NCBI GenBank assembly: GCA_964488865.1
Contig: CAZAWR010000043.1
Location: 1 to 64,000, forward strand
Reading direction: 5' to 3'
Length of the DNA: 64,000 bases
From: MWCO01 sp964488865
Lineage (GTDB): Bacteria > Myxococcota_A > Polyangia > Polyangiales > Polyangiaceae
Position numbers and translations under genes: made by a program. The notes beneath the pieces were generated by a model, which was not told the DNA's origin, ran no database searches, and saw only the letters and a program-made list of their open reading frames with translations. Position 1 is the stretch's first letter. Every line of letters begins with the position of its first letter. This document shows positions 1 to 8,329 of this stretch, one piece after another.

Positions 1-162
1 CTCACCGCGGCTCACCCCAAAACGCCTCGCCTTCGGCTCGGTTAGCCCCAAATCAAGCGCTCCGCGCTGTTTTTCTAAGGGGGCTTTCGCAAAGCCCCCT
101 CGCCGCGCTCACCGCGGCTCACCCCAAAACGCCTCGCCTTCGGCTCGGTTAGCCCCAAATCA
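1..162. repeat. 55-bp direct repeat, two copies 107 bp apart
   Basis: Positions 1-55 and 108-162 carry the same 55-bp sequence with no difference that I can find. The 52-bp spacer between them holds a perfect hairpin (listed separately). The first copy begins at the window edge, so more copies may lie upstream. The array sits just downstream of the 3' end of the minus-strand gene that stops at 193. I see no coding sequence in it. It could be an intergenic dispersed element of the genome; its function is unknown. Confidence 0.8.
78..100. terminator. Perfect GC-rich hairpin, possible terminator or repeat core
   Basis: AGGGGGCTTT at 78-87 and AAAGCCCCCT at 91-100 form a 10-bp perfect stem with a CGC loop. 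It lies about 95 bp beyond the stop of the minus-strand gene at 193. No U-tract follows on the minus strand, but TTTTT occurs at 70-74 on the plus strand. A terminator role is possible; it may equally be the structural core of the repeated element around it. Confidence 0.4.
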
Positions 163-192
163 TCCAGGCAGACCGAGTCCGGCCGCCGCAGC

Positions 193-2097
193 TCAAAACG
201 CTTGCTCCATGTCGTGGATGCGGTCCTCGAGGTTGTACTTCCTCGGGGCCGCCGCCGGGCTGGGAGCGTCGGGCTGGGAGCGGCGCCGCTGGACGTCGAG
301 GACCAGCGATGGTGGGTAGTCGATCTGGTAGGAGACGCGCAGCTCGCGCTCTTCTTGCGGCTTCAGGGTCAAGGTCGTACGTACGATTCCTTCGGCGTCG
401 GGCTTGCCAGCAGGCGTGATCTTGACGTTGCTCACCACGATCTCGCTGTTCTCCGAGACCGGCACCCGCTGCGCCAGGACCATCTCGACCTCCTGACCCG
501 ACAGGTTCTTGGCCGTGGTCACGAACGAGAGCTGCATGCGATTGCGCGCCCGGCGCACCAGGGAGCTGTGCTTCCGGTCGAGCCTGCGCATGAGCTTGAC
601 CTGGTCGGCGACGCTGAAGAACAGCGAAAAGTCTTCTCCTTGCGCCACGAAGTCGACGTCCGTCATGCCGAGGAAGGCCCCGTCACGATAGCGGGCGACG
701 CTTCCGGGCAGGAGCGCCTGGGGGCTGTTGTTGGTCATCTGGAGTGTGAGGGCGGCGTTGAGGGACTCCTCGGGCGCTGCGATGATCTTGTCCTGGGCCT
801 TGATGCGATGGCTTCCGATGCGCAAGCGGATGGGACGGCCATCGGAGCGCACGATGGCGGGGGTGGGGGCGATGAAGTGTGCGTGGGTGCCACGTTGCTG
901 CAGCCCTTGAAAGATCTCCACCGTCCTGCTCTGCACGCGCTCGAAGTACTCGAGGTTGCTCGTATAGGACTTCTCGAAGCGTTCGACCTCCGCTCGTTGC
1001 CGGGAGGGAGCCTGGTTCATGCGGTTCCAATGCATGTTCTGCTCGGTGTAGGCTTGCTGCGCGCGATGGAAGGAGGTCTCCCGCTTCGTGACGGAGCGCG
1101 TGGCCTCTTCCGTCTGGCCGAGGGCCAGCATCTCGAGCTCGGGGATGCGGTCCGGGTCCGACGCGGACTGGGTCGAGAACGAGAGCTCCGCCCGGTTCCA
1201 GTCTTCCCCCGTGGTCTGGGTGACGACGGCGAAGGACGTGAGCTCGGCCGTGCTTGGCTTCGCCGATTCCGCGCGCAGCTCGTGCATTGGCTCCCACGTT
1301 GCGCCAGGCGTGGCGTAGGTGAGCGTGACGTTCGCGGTCCCGTCGGCACTCCCTTGCAACGTGACGAGCACGGAAGTCTCCTCGAGGGTCGTCAGGCGTC
1401 GAAGCTCTTCGAGGTTTCGCTTGCTTGCCTCTACCTCGGGCGCGAGGCGCTCGCGTTCGGCTACCGTCCTGCGACGCGCTGCTGCCGTGGCGCGCAGCGA
1501 CCCGCTGACGAAGTCGACCACTTCTCCGTAGCTCGAGACCTTGATGTCCCGCATCACCGCGTCCGTCGACAGCTTGTCCAGGGAGAACATCTCAATGGAC
1601 TCGACGTGGGCTTTCTGCGCTTCGAGAATCGCGAGCTCGTCGTCGAGTGCCTGCAGTCGCTGCTCCAGGTCCTTGTGCTGCTGCTCGACCTTGCGGAACC
1701 CCGCATCCGTCGAGCGGGCGAGGAACCGTCGCTCCACGTTCACGTCGACGATCCTGCCGGCGCTCGTCGACGCGCGGACGGAGCCGTCGTCCACCCACCC
1801 AGGCAGACGGTGGAAACGATGTACTACGGCGTCCTTCGTCAGAGGCACGCTCGCCTCGCGGGTCACGAGGGCGCGGTCGGAATAGACCGTAACCTTGGTG
1901 ATGCGTGACGACACCGCGTTCTTGACGTCGTCGGCCGAGGCGACCTCGGAGGCCAGGGCGAACACCGGTGGGGCGTCCTCGGCGCTTTGCGTCGACCCCG
2001 GAACCGGCGCTGTGGGTGGCGTCTTGTGAGCGCACCCGATCGGAGTGCAGAAGGCAAAGAGCAGGACCGCGACCCTGGTCAGACGATTCACGCGCAT
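193..2097 (-). CDS. Lipoprotein, mucoidy inhibitor MuiA-like (DUF4140/DUF4139)
   Basis: The 634-residue product starts with a lipoprotein signal peptide ending in a CTPIGC lipobox, which fixes the start at the ATG at 2097 although the frame stays open further upstream. After a short Pro/Ser-rich linker comes a DUF4140-type N-terminal beta domain (VTVYSDRALVTREASV, near residue 55). A coiled coil around 130-190 follows, with Glu/Gln-rich helices, and then a long DUF4139 beta region to the C-terminus. Proteins of this family are surface or periplasmic and of unknown biochemical function; the MuiA name comes from effects on mucoidy. Two further same-strand genes lie directly upstream, with gaps of 62 and 36 nt, so the three may be co-transcribed. 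Confidence 0.85.
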   Translation of the reverse strand: MRVNRLTRVAVLLFAFCTPIGCAHKTPPTAPVPGSTQSAEDAPPVFALASEVASADDVKNAVSSRITKVTVYSDRALVTREASVPLTKDAVVHRFHRLPGWVDDGSVRASTSAGRIVDVNVERRFLARSTDAGFRKVEQQHKDLEQRLQALDDELAILEAQKAHVESIEMFSLDKLSTDAVMRDIKVSSYGEVVDFVSGSLRATAAARRRTVAERERLAPEVEASKRNLEELRRLTTLEETSVLVTLQGSADGTANVTLTYATPGATWEPMHELRAESAKPSTAELTSFAVVTQTTGEDWNRAELSFSTQSASDPDRIPELEMLALGQTEEATRSVTKRETSFHRAQQAYTEQNMHWNRMNQAPSRQRAEVERFEKSYTSNLEYFERVQSRTVEIFQGLQQRGTHAHFIAPTPAIVRSDGRPIRLRIGSHRIKAQDKIIAAPEESLNAALTLQMTNNSPQALLPGSVARYRDGAFLGMTDVDFVAQGEDFSLFFSVADQVKLMRRLDRKHSSLVRRARNRMQLSFVTTAKNLSGQEVEMVLAQRVPVSENSEIVVSNVKITPAGKPDAEGIVRTTLTLKPQEERELRVSYQIDYPPSLVLDVQRRRSQPDAPSPAAAPRKYNLEDRIHDMEQAF

Positions 2098-2159
2098 GAT
2101 GGAGACAATACGCGCAATCGGACGAAACGATCTACAGCAAGCACCCTCCTTTCTACCCT

Positions 2160-3227
2160 TCACCGCAAGGCGAACCACGCAGTTACCACGGCGACCGTCA
2201 GAACGATAACCGCCACCCACGGTACCTTTGCCGGCAACCGCGCAGGCAGGGTGCGCGGGGACATGGGCAGGTGGCAGCCGAGCAGCGCCCACGCATCTCC
2301 GCTCGGTGTGGGGTGGACGACGAACACCACTTCGGTTGGCAGGCGAATCGGGTACTCCTCCGTCTCGGCGTCCGTGTTGGCCATGCGAAGCGCCGGCCGC
2401 ACGACCCTCTGGATCTTGCCGAACACAGGAACGTCGAGCTCGTACACCTCCGCATCCCCAGAAGCTTGCTCCATGGCTCGAACGATGGCCTCCGCGTCGC
2501 ACCGCAGCGGCTCGGCCTGCTCGAGAACACGGACCAACCAGGTCTCCCAGTGCGCCATGGCAGCTTGGTCACCGGCGACATCAAGCAGGTCCGTGGCGAG
2601 CTCGACCGCTTCCTCGCTGATCCTTCCCTCGCTGATGCTAGCGATCAATCGAGCCACCGTGGGGCGGAGGTGACGCCGGTCGTCCTCGAGTTCGTGACCA
2701 CGGCCGGCGACGAGCAACTCCACCTCCAGGTTGAACTGCTCGTCGTCGGGGAATTCAGCGCCCCAGGTGCTCTCGCGATATCGCACCACAGCGGTGGCCT
2801 CGTCGGGGGACATGGCTTCGATCCGATACTTCCCGGGGAATTCCCCACCGTATCCGAGCGTCTCCTCACCACCGCCCCGCATCAGGATGGACCCGCCGTT
2901 CGAGACGCGGTGCCAAATGACCTCGAGCACGCGGAGGTCCGACGCTCCGACGGTCGCGTTCTCTGGCAGCGCGATCACCGGGCAGCGCGTCGCAACCGCG
3001 TGCAAGTGGGGGAATCGCTGCGCATCGATGCGCTCCTCGGGGAAGACGATGTGGCCCTTGCTCTTGATCCGGTTGTCGCAGCGGAACTTCTCGCAGACCG
3101 TGACCTCTCGTTTCCAGTCCTCGATGCCCCGCGGATAGCGCCACCCCACGAGAGGTCCCGCCTGGAGAACGCCACCGTCTCCGACCACGCATACGCCGGG
3201 GACCCACAGCCAGGTCGTGTCGTTCAT
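2160..3227 (-). CDS. Hypothetical protein with C-terminal membrane anchor
   Basis: This is a 355-residue protein of no family I recognise. The N-terminal 150 residues look like a mixed alpha/beta domain with conserved-looking Gly-rich turns (ILMRGGGEETLGYGGEFPG). The middle is acidic and helical. Residues 330-352 form one hydrophobic helix (VAVIVLTVAVVTAWFAL) ending in LR, typical of a tail-anchored protein whose bulk stays in the cytoplasm. There is no signal peptide. The ATG at 3227 has no strong Shine-Dalgarno sequence. It lies between two lipoprotein genes on the same strand. Coding is supported by strong third-position GC bias; the function is unknown. Confidence 0.65.
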   Translation of the reverse strand: MNDTTWLWVPGVCVVGDGGVLQAGPLVGWRYPRGIEDWKREVTVCEKFRCDNRIKSKGHIVFPEERIDAQRFPHLHAVATRCPVIALPENATVGASDLRVLEVIWHRVSNGGSILMRGGGEETLGYGGEFPGKYRIEAMSPDEATAVVRYRESTWGAEFPDDEQFNLEVELLVAGRGHELEDDRRHLRPTVARLIASISEGRISEEAVELATDLLDVAGDQAAMAHWETWLVRVLEQAEPLRCDAEAIVRAMEQASGDAEVYELDVPVFGKIQRVVRPALRMANTDAETEEYPIRLPTEVVFVVHPTPSGDAWALLGCHLPMSPRTLPARLPAKVPWVAVIVLTVAVVTAWFALR

Positions 3228-3263
3228 CGTTGCTCGGCATTCTCCTTGTGACTTGATGTCACG

Positions 3264-4904
3264 CTATCCCCCGACGATCACCCGCTCCCCAAGCACCCGC
3301 TCGTTGCCCTGGGTGTCCACGGCCACCACGCGCAAGAGATGGGCGCACCCGTCCAGCCCGGTGGTCGCGACGGTGCCCTGGAACCCGACGTCTGGGCAAG
3401 AGGGATAGGCCGGGTACACCTTGCACACGTCCGGGCGGCTCCCTTGCAAGGGGATTGTGGCGGCCGTGACGCCGTCGATTTCCACGCGAACTTGCGTGCC
3501 CGGAGCGTTGTCCAGGGCCCATCCGCGCACGGTGATGGGGGAGCCGGGGGTGTAGGCGAAGACGGCATTGGCTGCCGGCTCGTCTAACGATCCGAAGGGC
3601 GCACGCGCCGCGAACGCCGCTTCCAGCGTGGCCTTCACCGTACTGAACGACCCCAGTGCGAGGTAAGAGACGCCCCGCACAACCGCTCCTGCGTCGAGTC
3701 CGAAGGCCACCTGCGCGCGGACGTTGTGGAAGTAAGGCGCCGTCGATCCATTACCGTACCAGCCCTGGTACTGCAGCGTTCCCTGGTCCATGCCGAGGCC
3801 GACCCCGTAGTTGCTCGCCGCGTTCTGGAAGGACACCCAAGGCGCCGGCGAATCGAAGTTCTTGTAGAAGAACCCGTCGTTGGCGGGCACGTCGATCGTG
3901 ACCTGCTGGCCTGCCGCGGTGAGCAAGACCGGAAGGTCGGGGCCGCCCTGCCCGTGCGACACGTACAAGGTGGGCCACTCTTGCCCAGTCACCGGGTGGC
4001 TGATCGCCTCCTGGCTCGAGACCTCCGTGGCGATCTCGACCACGTGCTCCGACAGGAACCGGTACTGCATCCGGTACGTCACGTCGACCGGGCGGCCTGC
4101 TCCTCCGCACGGGGTCTGCGTGCAGTCTGCTTTGTCCCAATCGGGATTCCATTGAAGGGGTTGGATGACCACCTCGAGGCTGTCCCCAGACGCCCCGTGG
4201 GAGAGCACCGGCGCCCCACGATTGCACTCGTCGCCGCCCTGCACCGGGTTCCAGCCCAGGAACGTGATCGAGTTGCCGCAGGACTCCGTCGACGTCTGGC
4301 ACGATGCGTTCCACGCGCACGGCTGGCGGATGCGGCTCGGGTCGTACAGGGCGATTTGCAGCTCGCGGCCGGTGTCATTCGCGTCGATGACGTTGGAGCC
4401 CGGGTCGGCGCTCAGTCCGTAGAACACGACTGTACCGCCCCAGTCGAGCCGGACGCCGATGCGGGTGAGATTGCCCGGGCTGCGCAGGAACACGTCCTGG
4501 TGCCCCCCGCTGGAAGCCGTCTCGATGCCTCCGAAGCCTGAGCTCGTGGAACGCATGAGCCAGGGGTCGACGTCGGACGCCGCGGAGATGCCCGGGCACG
4601 AGCCGTCCGGCCCCACCTCCACGGGAATCGCGTCCGTTGGTGCGTCGGTGGGTATTTCCGTGTCGGACGCGGTGTCTTGGACCGTGTCGCTGACAGCGTC
4701 CTGCGACCCATCGTTTCCGGCGTCGCTTGCGGAGTCGGCCGCGGAGTCGGTCGCGGAGTCGGCCAAGGTGTCCTGGGCAGCGTCCGGCATGGAGGTGTCA
4801 GACGCGTCGCTGTTGCCGGACCCGTAGCTGGGGGAGTTGTCACTGGTGGAGCAACCGGCGGCGGCGGTGAGGCAGGCAAGCAAGGCGAAGGGATGGGCGC
4901 GCAT
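3264..4904 (-). CDS. Secreted lipoprotein of unknown function, Asp-rich linker
   Basis: The 546-residue product begins with a lipoprotein signal peptide (lipobox AAAGC, near residue 18) that sets the start at 4904. A linker of about 60 residues, made almost only of Asp, Ser, Ala and Thr, follows and tethers the mature domain to the outer membrane. Residues 90-450 form an all-beta-looking domain with several Cys pairs, of the kind seen in secreted carbohydrate-active or binding proteins; I cannot place it in a family. The last 95 residues look like an Ig-like domain (SPITVRGWALDN, VRVEIDG, then a Cys pair and HLLRVVAVDTQGN). Surface localisation is a good inference; an enzymatic role is not shown. 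Confidence 0.75.
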   Translation of the reverse strand: MRAHPFALLACLTAAAGCSTSDNSPSYGSGNSDASDTSMPDAAQDTLADSATDSAADSASDAGNDGSQDAVSDTVQDTASDTEIPTDAPTDAIPVEVGPDGSCPGISAASDVDPWLMRSTSSGFGGIETASSGGHQDVFLRSPGNLTRIGVRLDWGGTVVFYGLSADPGSNVIDANDTGRELQIALYDPSRIRQPCAWNASCQTSTESCGNSITFLGWNPVQGGDECNRGAPVLSHGASGDSLEVVIQPLQWNPDWDKADCTQTPCGGAGRPVDVTYRMQYRFLSEHVVEIATEVSSQEAISHPVTGQEWPTLYVSHGQGGPDLPVLLTAAGQQVTIDVPANDGFFYKNFDSPAPWVSFQNAASNYGVGLGMDQGTLQYQGWYGNGSTAPYFHNVRAQVAFGLDAGAVVRGVSYLALGSFSTVKATLEAAFAARAPFGSLDEPAANAVFAYTPGSPITVRGWALDNAPGTQVRVEIDGVTAATIPLQGSRPDVCKVYPAYPSCPDVGFQGTVATTGLDGCAHLLRVVAVDTQGNERVLGERVIVGG

Positions 4905-5262
4905 GGATCCAGGATACGGCAGGGGATGGTGGTACGCACCAGGGGAGTGGAGGCCCAGATCCGGAGGCACGGCGCGTGCTGCCCGAGCCACAGTCCCCTT
5001 TGCTGTCTCGGCTAAGCCCCCCATCCCAGCCTTCCCCCGCCGTCGGCCGTCGCTTCGCTCCGGATCAGGGGGAGGCGATCCCGGAGTGGCCGCGCCACCC
5101 GTCTCACACCGCCTTTGCCGCTCGGATTCTCAGATCCGCGAACACAACCAAAGTCATCTGCGGCTGTTTGCGGAATCTGCGGCCACCAGGACCGCCTTCC
5201 CCCGAAGTTGCCGTTAGACCCAGGATGTTGGGTCCGCCGCGCCAGCGCGTTACACTAACCAC
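4905..5262. other. Divergent intergenic region, 358 bp, with a weak ATCTGCGG repeat
   Basis: This region separates the divergent lipoprotein gene (start 4904, minus) and the amidase gene (start 5263, plus). I see no open frame with coding character. ATCTGCGG occurs at 5156-5163 and again at 5175-5182 within a segment of lower complexity. Its right end holds a promoter-like pair immediately in front of the amidase start. Confidence 0.6.
5228..5256 (+). promoter_or_regulatory. Candidate sigma-70-type promoter for the amidase gene
   Basis: TTGGGT at 5228-5233 and TACACT at 5251-5256 are separated by 17 bp. The GTG start codon begins 7 nt after the -10-like hexamer, about where transcription should begin, and no Shine-Dalgarno sequence is present. 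The arrangement suggests a leaderless mRNA. This is a motif match only. Confidence 0.35.
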
Positions 5263-6135
5263 GTGCGCTGGTCAGGTTGGGTCGTAGGCATCGCGCTCCT
5301 CTCTCTGGGGGGAGGGTTGGCGTACCTGCACGCGACCGGGCGGGATGAGGCCCTTCGCGAGAAGGTCGAGCGGATGCTCGTCGATGCGCAGCCCTCGGAC
5401 CCATCGGAGTGGCCTGGTCCGGCGGCACTCCTTCAGGGGCCCGTTGCGACCTTCCCAGAGGGCTTCGGCGTGTTTCGCGTGGTGGTGGATCCCGGGCACG
5501 GCGCCAAAGGGAACACGGGAAACCTGTCGAGCTTCTGTCAGGACGAGCAAGATTTCACGATGGCCCTGGGGGAGGAATTGGCGAACCACCTGCGCGGGAC
5601 GGGGCACTTCGACGTGGAGCTGAGCCGTCAGGGAGAAGCCCCGGTTCCCTATCCCGATAGGGTTAGTTCCTCCGAGCAATGGGAGGCGCACGTGTTCTTG
5701 AGCCTGCACTCCGACGTCCGGGGCCAGATGCAGATCTGGGATCCGGATGGGGGGCAGCAGTGTCCCCGTAGCGAGGTCGCGCCAGGGTTCTCCGTGCTCT
5801 GGTCGGACGAAGGCGAACAGGGCACGCGGCGTCGCACGTTGGCGCGAACTCTGGCGACGAACATGGCGCGGGCGGGGTTCCTCGCGTACCCCGGGGAGGA
5901 ATACGAGCTGTACGAAGGCGACTACGTGGTGCCGGGCGTCTTCGTCGACCGGCATCCCCCGGGCAAGAGGATCTACGTGCTGCACAAGCCGAAGATGCCT
6001 TCGGTCATCGTGGAGACGCACAATGCCTGGGACCCGCGGGAAGCCCGTCGGTGGGAAGAAGCCGATACGCGCCGCGTGTTCTTCCAGGTCGTGACCGAGT
6101 CGCTCGTGGCGTTCCTCTCGATGCCTGAGAAGTAG
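5263..6135 (+). CDS. N-acetylmuramoyl-L-alanine amidase (Amidase_3), membrane-anchored
   Basis: This 290-residue zinc amidase would cleave the bond between N-acetylmuramic acid and the stem peptide of peptidoglycan. Residues 5-22 form a membrane anchor or uncleaved signal. The catalytic domain starts near residue 70 and shows DPGHG (first zinc His, residue 79), a Glu at about 95, FLSLHSD (second His, residue 149), and the catalytic Glu in VIVETHN near the C-terminus. The start is a GTG at 5263 without a Shine-Dalgarno sequence. The gene stands alone, with its 3' end facing the histidine kinase gene 13 bp away. Length and motif order fit the family; the assignment to a specific Ami subtype is open. 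Confidence 0.88.
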   Translation: MRWSGWVVGIALLSLGGGLAYLHATGRDEALREKVERMLVDAQPSDPSEWPGPAALLQGPVATFPEGFGVFRVVVDPGHGAKGNTGNLSSFCQDEQDFTMALGEELANHLRGTGHFDVELSRQGEAPVPYPDRVSSSEQWEAHVFLSLHSDVRGQMQIWDPDGGQQCPRSEVAPGFSVLWSDEGEQGTRRRTLARTLATNMARAGFLAYPGEEYELYEGDYVVPGVFVDRHPPGKRIYVLHKPKMPSVIVETHNAWDPREARRWEEADTRRVFFQVVTESLVAFLSMPEK

Positions 6136-6148
6136 CCTCGCCCGGTGG

Positions 6149-7291
6149 TCAGCCCGCTCTGGGAGGGGAGGACGACCGCACGCAGAAAGGCTGCTTCGGC
6201 AGCACCAGACGAACCCGCATGCCGCCCTCCGTCCGAAGGAGCCACTCGGAGATCCCGTCGTGCTCCGCCATCACTTGCCGGATCACCGCGGTGCCCAGCC
6301 CGGTGCCCGTCTCCTTGGTCGTGAAGAAGGGATCGACGAGCCGTCGTCCCGACTCCGGCGCGAACCCCGGACCGTCGTCGTCCACGATGACCGCAACGCA
6401 GTCTTCCTTGGCCTCCACGTGCAACCACACGTTGCCGCGCTCGCCCACCGCGTCGATGGCATTGGACAGTGCGTTGACCACGGCCTGGGCGAAGGCGGTG
6501 GGATGGTGGGGCACCGGGGGAGCGGTCACTGCGTCGTCCGTGTGGAGGTGAACGTTCTTGTCCCGCGCTCGGCTTCGAACGATGATCAAGGCCGTCTTCA
6601 AGGTGCTTGCGAGGTCCGCTTCCTGATGGGCAGCGCTGTCGCGACGGGCGAACCGGAGGATGCGAGACAGGTAGTCGTGGATGATGGCCGTCGACGACAG
6701 GGTGTCCTGGGTCGCTTCCTCGAGCATGGCGAGATCTTGCTGGGAGGGGGAACCCTTTCCGAGCACCTCGGTGACCAGGTTTGCGTTGGTCACGATCACG
6801 GACAGCGGATTGGCGACCTCGTGAGCGACGGTGGCCACGAGGGTTCCTAGCAGGGCCATCCGGTCCGCGTGTCGCATGCGAACTTCGGCTTCCCTCTGGG
6901 CGCGGGCGCGACGTGCCAGCTCGTCTTTCACTTCGAGCAGCATGCGGATGCGGCGGGGAAGGCAGGTCACGTCGAAGGGCTTGAGCAGCACGTCTCCGAT
7001 GCCTTCCGCGAGGAACGCGGTGGGCATGTCTTCGCCGTCTCGCTCCCGTAGCACCATGACTTGGGCGTGGGGCTCGCGTTCTCGCAGAGCTTGGAGCAGC
7101 TCCTCTCCGCCCTGGGCGGTCAGGGCACTTCCGATTACCAGGACGTGGATGGGGAACGAGTGGACGACGACCAAGGCGTCCACGATGCTCCTTGCGACGT
7201 GGACGTTTCCGGTGCGCCGTAGGAACGGGGGGACCACGAAGAGCACCTCCGAGTCCCTCTCGCACAGGAGGATTCCGGGCTGGTCAATCAT
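6149..7291 (-). CDS. Sensor histidine kinase with N-terminal pseudo-receiver domain
   Basis: The 380-residue protein is soluble, with no membrane span. Residues 5-118 resemble a CheY-like receiver and keep the Lys/Pro end motif (LLKPFD), but the strand that should carry the phosphoacceptor Asp reads HVLVIGSALTAQGG, with Gly in its place. A helical linker (120-150) leads to the HisKA helix with AHEVANPLS (His157) and a HATPase_c domain with NALSNAID (Asn277), DDDGPGF (304-310) and GTGLGT (329-334), all intact. It is therefore probably an active kinase that does not receive phosphate through its own N-terminal domain. It overlaps the upstream FHA gene by 8 nt on the same strand, which suggests coupled translation. 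Confidence 0.88.
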   Translation of the reverse strand: MIDQPGILLCERDSEVLFVVPPFLRRTGNVHVARSIVDALVVVHSFPIHVLVIGSALTAQGGEELLQALREREPHAQVMVLRERDGEDMPTAFLAEGIGDVLLKPFDVTCLPRRIRMLLEVKDELARRARAQREAEVRMRHADRMALLGTLVATVAHEVANPLSVIVTNANLVTEVLGKGSPSQQDLAMLEEATQDTLSSTAIIHDYLSRILRFARRDSAAHQEADLASTLKTALIIVRSRARDKNVHLHTDDAVTAPPVPHHPTAFAQAVVNALSNAIDAVGERGNVWLHVEAKEDCVAVIVDDDGPGFAPESGRRLVDPFFTTKETGTGLGTAVIRQVMAEHDGISEWLLRTEGGMRVRLVLPKQPFCVRSSSPPRAG

Positions 7292-7670
7292 GGTCGGACC
7301 CTGGGGGTGGATTCGAGGAGGCCACCCTGGGAGAGCCGACCCCCAAGCCCCCGAGGTCTGCCGTGGACAGTGCGTGCTCCGCGGCCTCCTCGAGCGTGCA
7401 CTCGACGCTCCCGATCCGCACGGCGTCGCCCAATTTCACGGGGACAGGGGTTGTCCCGACTCGCGCACCGTTGACGTACGTTCCGTTTCTGCTGCCGAGA
7501 TCCCGGATGAGCATCCGGCCTGCCTCGAGCGTGATGCAAGCATGCAGGCGGGACACGGAGGCGTGTGCAATCACGATCGAGCAGTAGTCGCTACGGCCGA
7601 TGACGGACTCTTCCCCGCGGAGGGGGACCCGCGTGGTGAGGAAGCGCAACTGCATCGACGGGAGTCCCAT
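7284..7670 (-). CDS. FHA domain protein
   Basis: This is a small protein of about 128 residues made of a single forkhead-associated domain, which binds phosphothreonine peptides. The hallmark segments are IGRSD, SRLHA and GSRNGTYVNG, in the correct order. It overlaps the histidine kinase gene by 8 nt, so the pair is probably one unit; it may recruit Thr-phosphorylated proteins made by the lineage's Ser/Thr kinases. The ATG at 7670 is chosen because the domain begins shortly after it. In-frame ATGs at 7706 and 7655 are alternatives, and none has a clear Shine-Dalgarno sequence. The C-terminal 20 residues look disordered. Confidence 0.85.
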   Translation of the reverse strand: MGLPSMQLRFLTTRVPLRGEESVIGRSDYCSIVIAHASVSRLHACITLEAGRMLIRDLGSRNGTYVNGARVGTTPVPVKLGDAVRIGSVECTLEEAAEHALSTADLGGLGVGSPRVASSNPPPGSDHD

Positions 7671-7726
7671 GTCATGTACGTTTCGCCAGAAGTGAACGGG
7701 AAACATGGTAACACCGGGGTGCGGCT

Positions 7727-8329
7727 GTGAAAATCCGAACCGACGAGGTGCTATCGTTGCCGTTGTTCATGAACCCCATCTCGTTCTCAGGCACCTCGAT
7801 GCTTCCGTCGATCGACGACGTGCCGATGCTCTGGGACCGTTTCGGGATGCTGGACAACATTCGGGATCACAGCCGTGTCGTCTGCGAGGTTGCGCTCACG
7901 CTGACGGGATGGTTGGAGGAGGCGGGGGTGGTGCTCGACCGACGCGCGGTCGAGATCGGCGCGCTGTTGCACGACATTGCGAAGACCCCGTGTTTGGGCA
8001 CGCCTCGGCGTCACGACGCGGAGGGGCGAACACTTCTGCTCGAGCTTGGCTACCCGGAGTTGGCGTATCTGGTGGGGGTGCACGTGCGGTTGCCGGACCC
8101 GCACCCCGTGGACGAATCTTTCGTGGTCTACTACGCTGACAAGCGAGTGATGCACGACGAGGTGGTCGACCTGACGACGCGTTTTGCGTACATCGCGCAG
8201 AGGTATGGCAAGCAGGACGCGGCGCTGCTGGGTCTCATCGACCGGGGAAGGCTCCGCGCCGAAGCGGCGGAGCGTGAGCTGTTCACGGTCCTTGGCTCCC
8301 ATCGATGCCCGGAGGACGTGGGGCCGTGA
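7727..8329 (+). CDS. HD-domain (HDIG-like) phosphohydrolase
   Basis: The protein has up to 200 residues and carries the metal-binding pattern of HD hydrolases: His in RDHSRVV, then ALLHDIAK, then VGVHVR, and YYADKRV with the final Asp. Such proteins hydrolyse nucleotides or phosphoesters in the cytoplasm; the substrate cannot be read from the sequence. The GTG at 7727 gives the longest form. The ATGs at 7769 and 7799 are alternatives, and homologues typically begin near the residue encoded at 7799. The next gene starts inside its stop codon region (GTGA at 8326-8329), so the two are translationally coupled. Confidence 0.82.
   Translation: MKIRTDEVLSLPLFMNPISFSGTSMLPSIDDVPMLWDRFGMLDNIRDHSRVVCEVALTLTGWLEEAGVVLDRRAVEIGALLHDIAKTPCLGTPRRHDAEGRTLLLELGYPELAYLVGVHVRLPDPHPVDESFVVYYADKRVMHDEVVDLTTRFAYIAQRYGKQDAALLGLIDRGRLRAEAAERELFTVLGSHRCPEDVGP

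Noticed and set aside
202..1908. Long open frame on the plus strand opposite the MuiA-like gene
   Set aside because: It is the mirror of a real gene with a signal peptide and known domains. Its product is a biased, low-complexity sequence with no motif, as expected in high-GC antisense frames.
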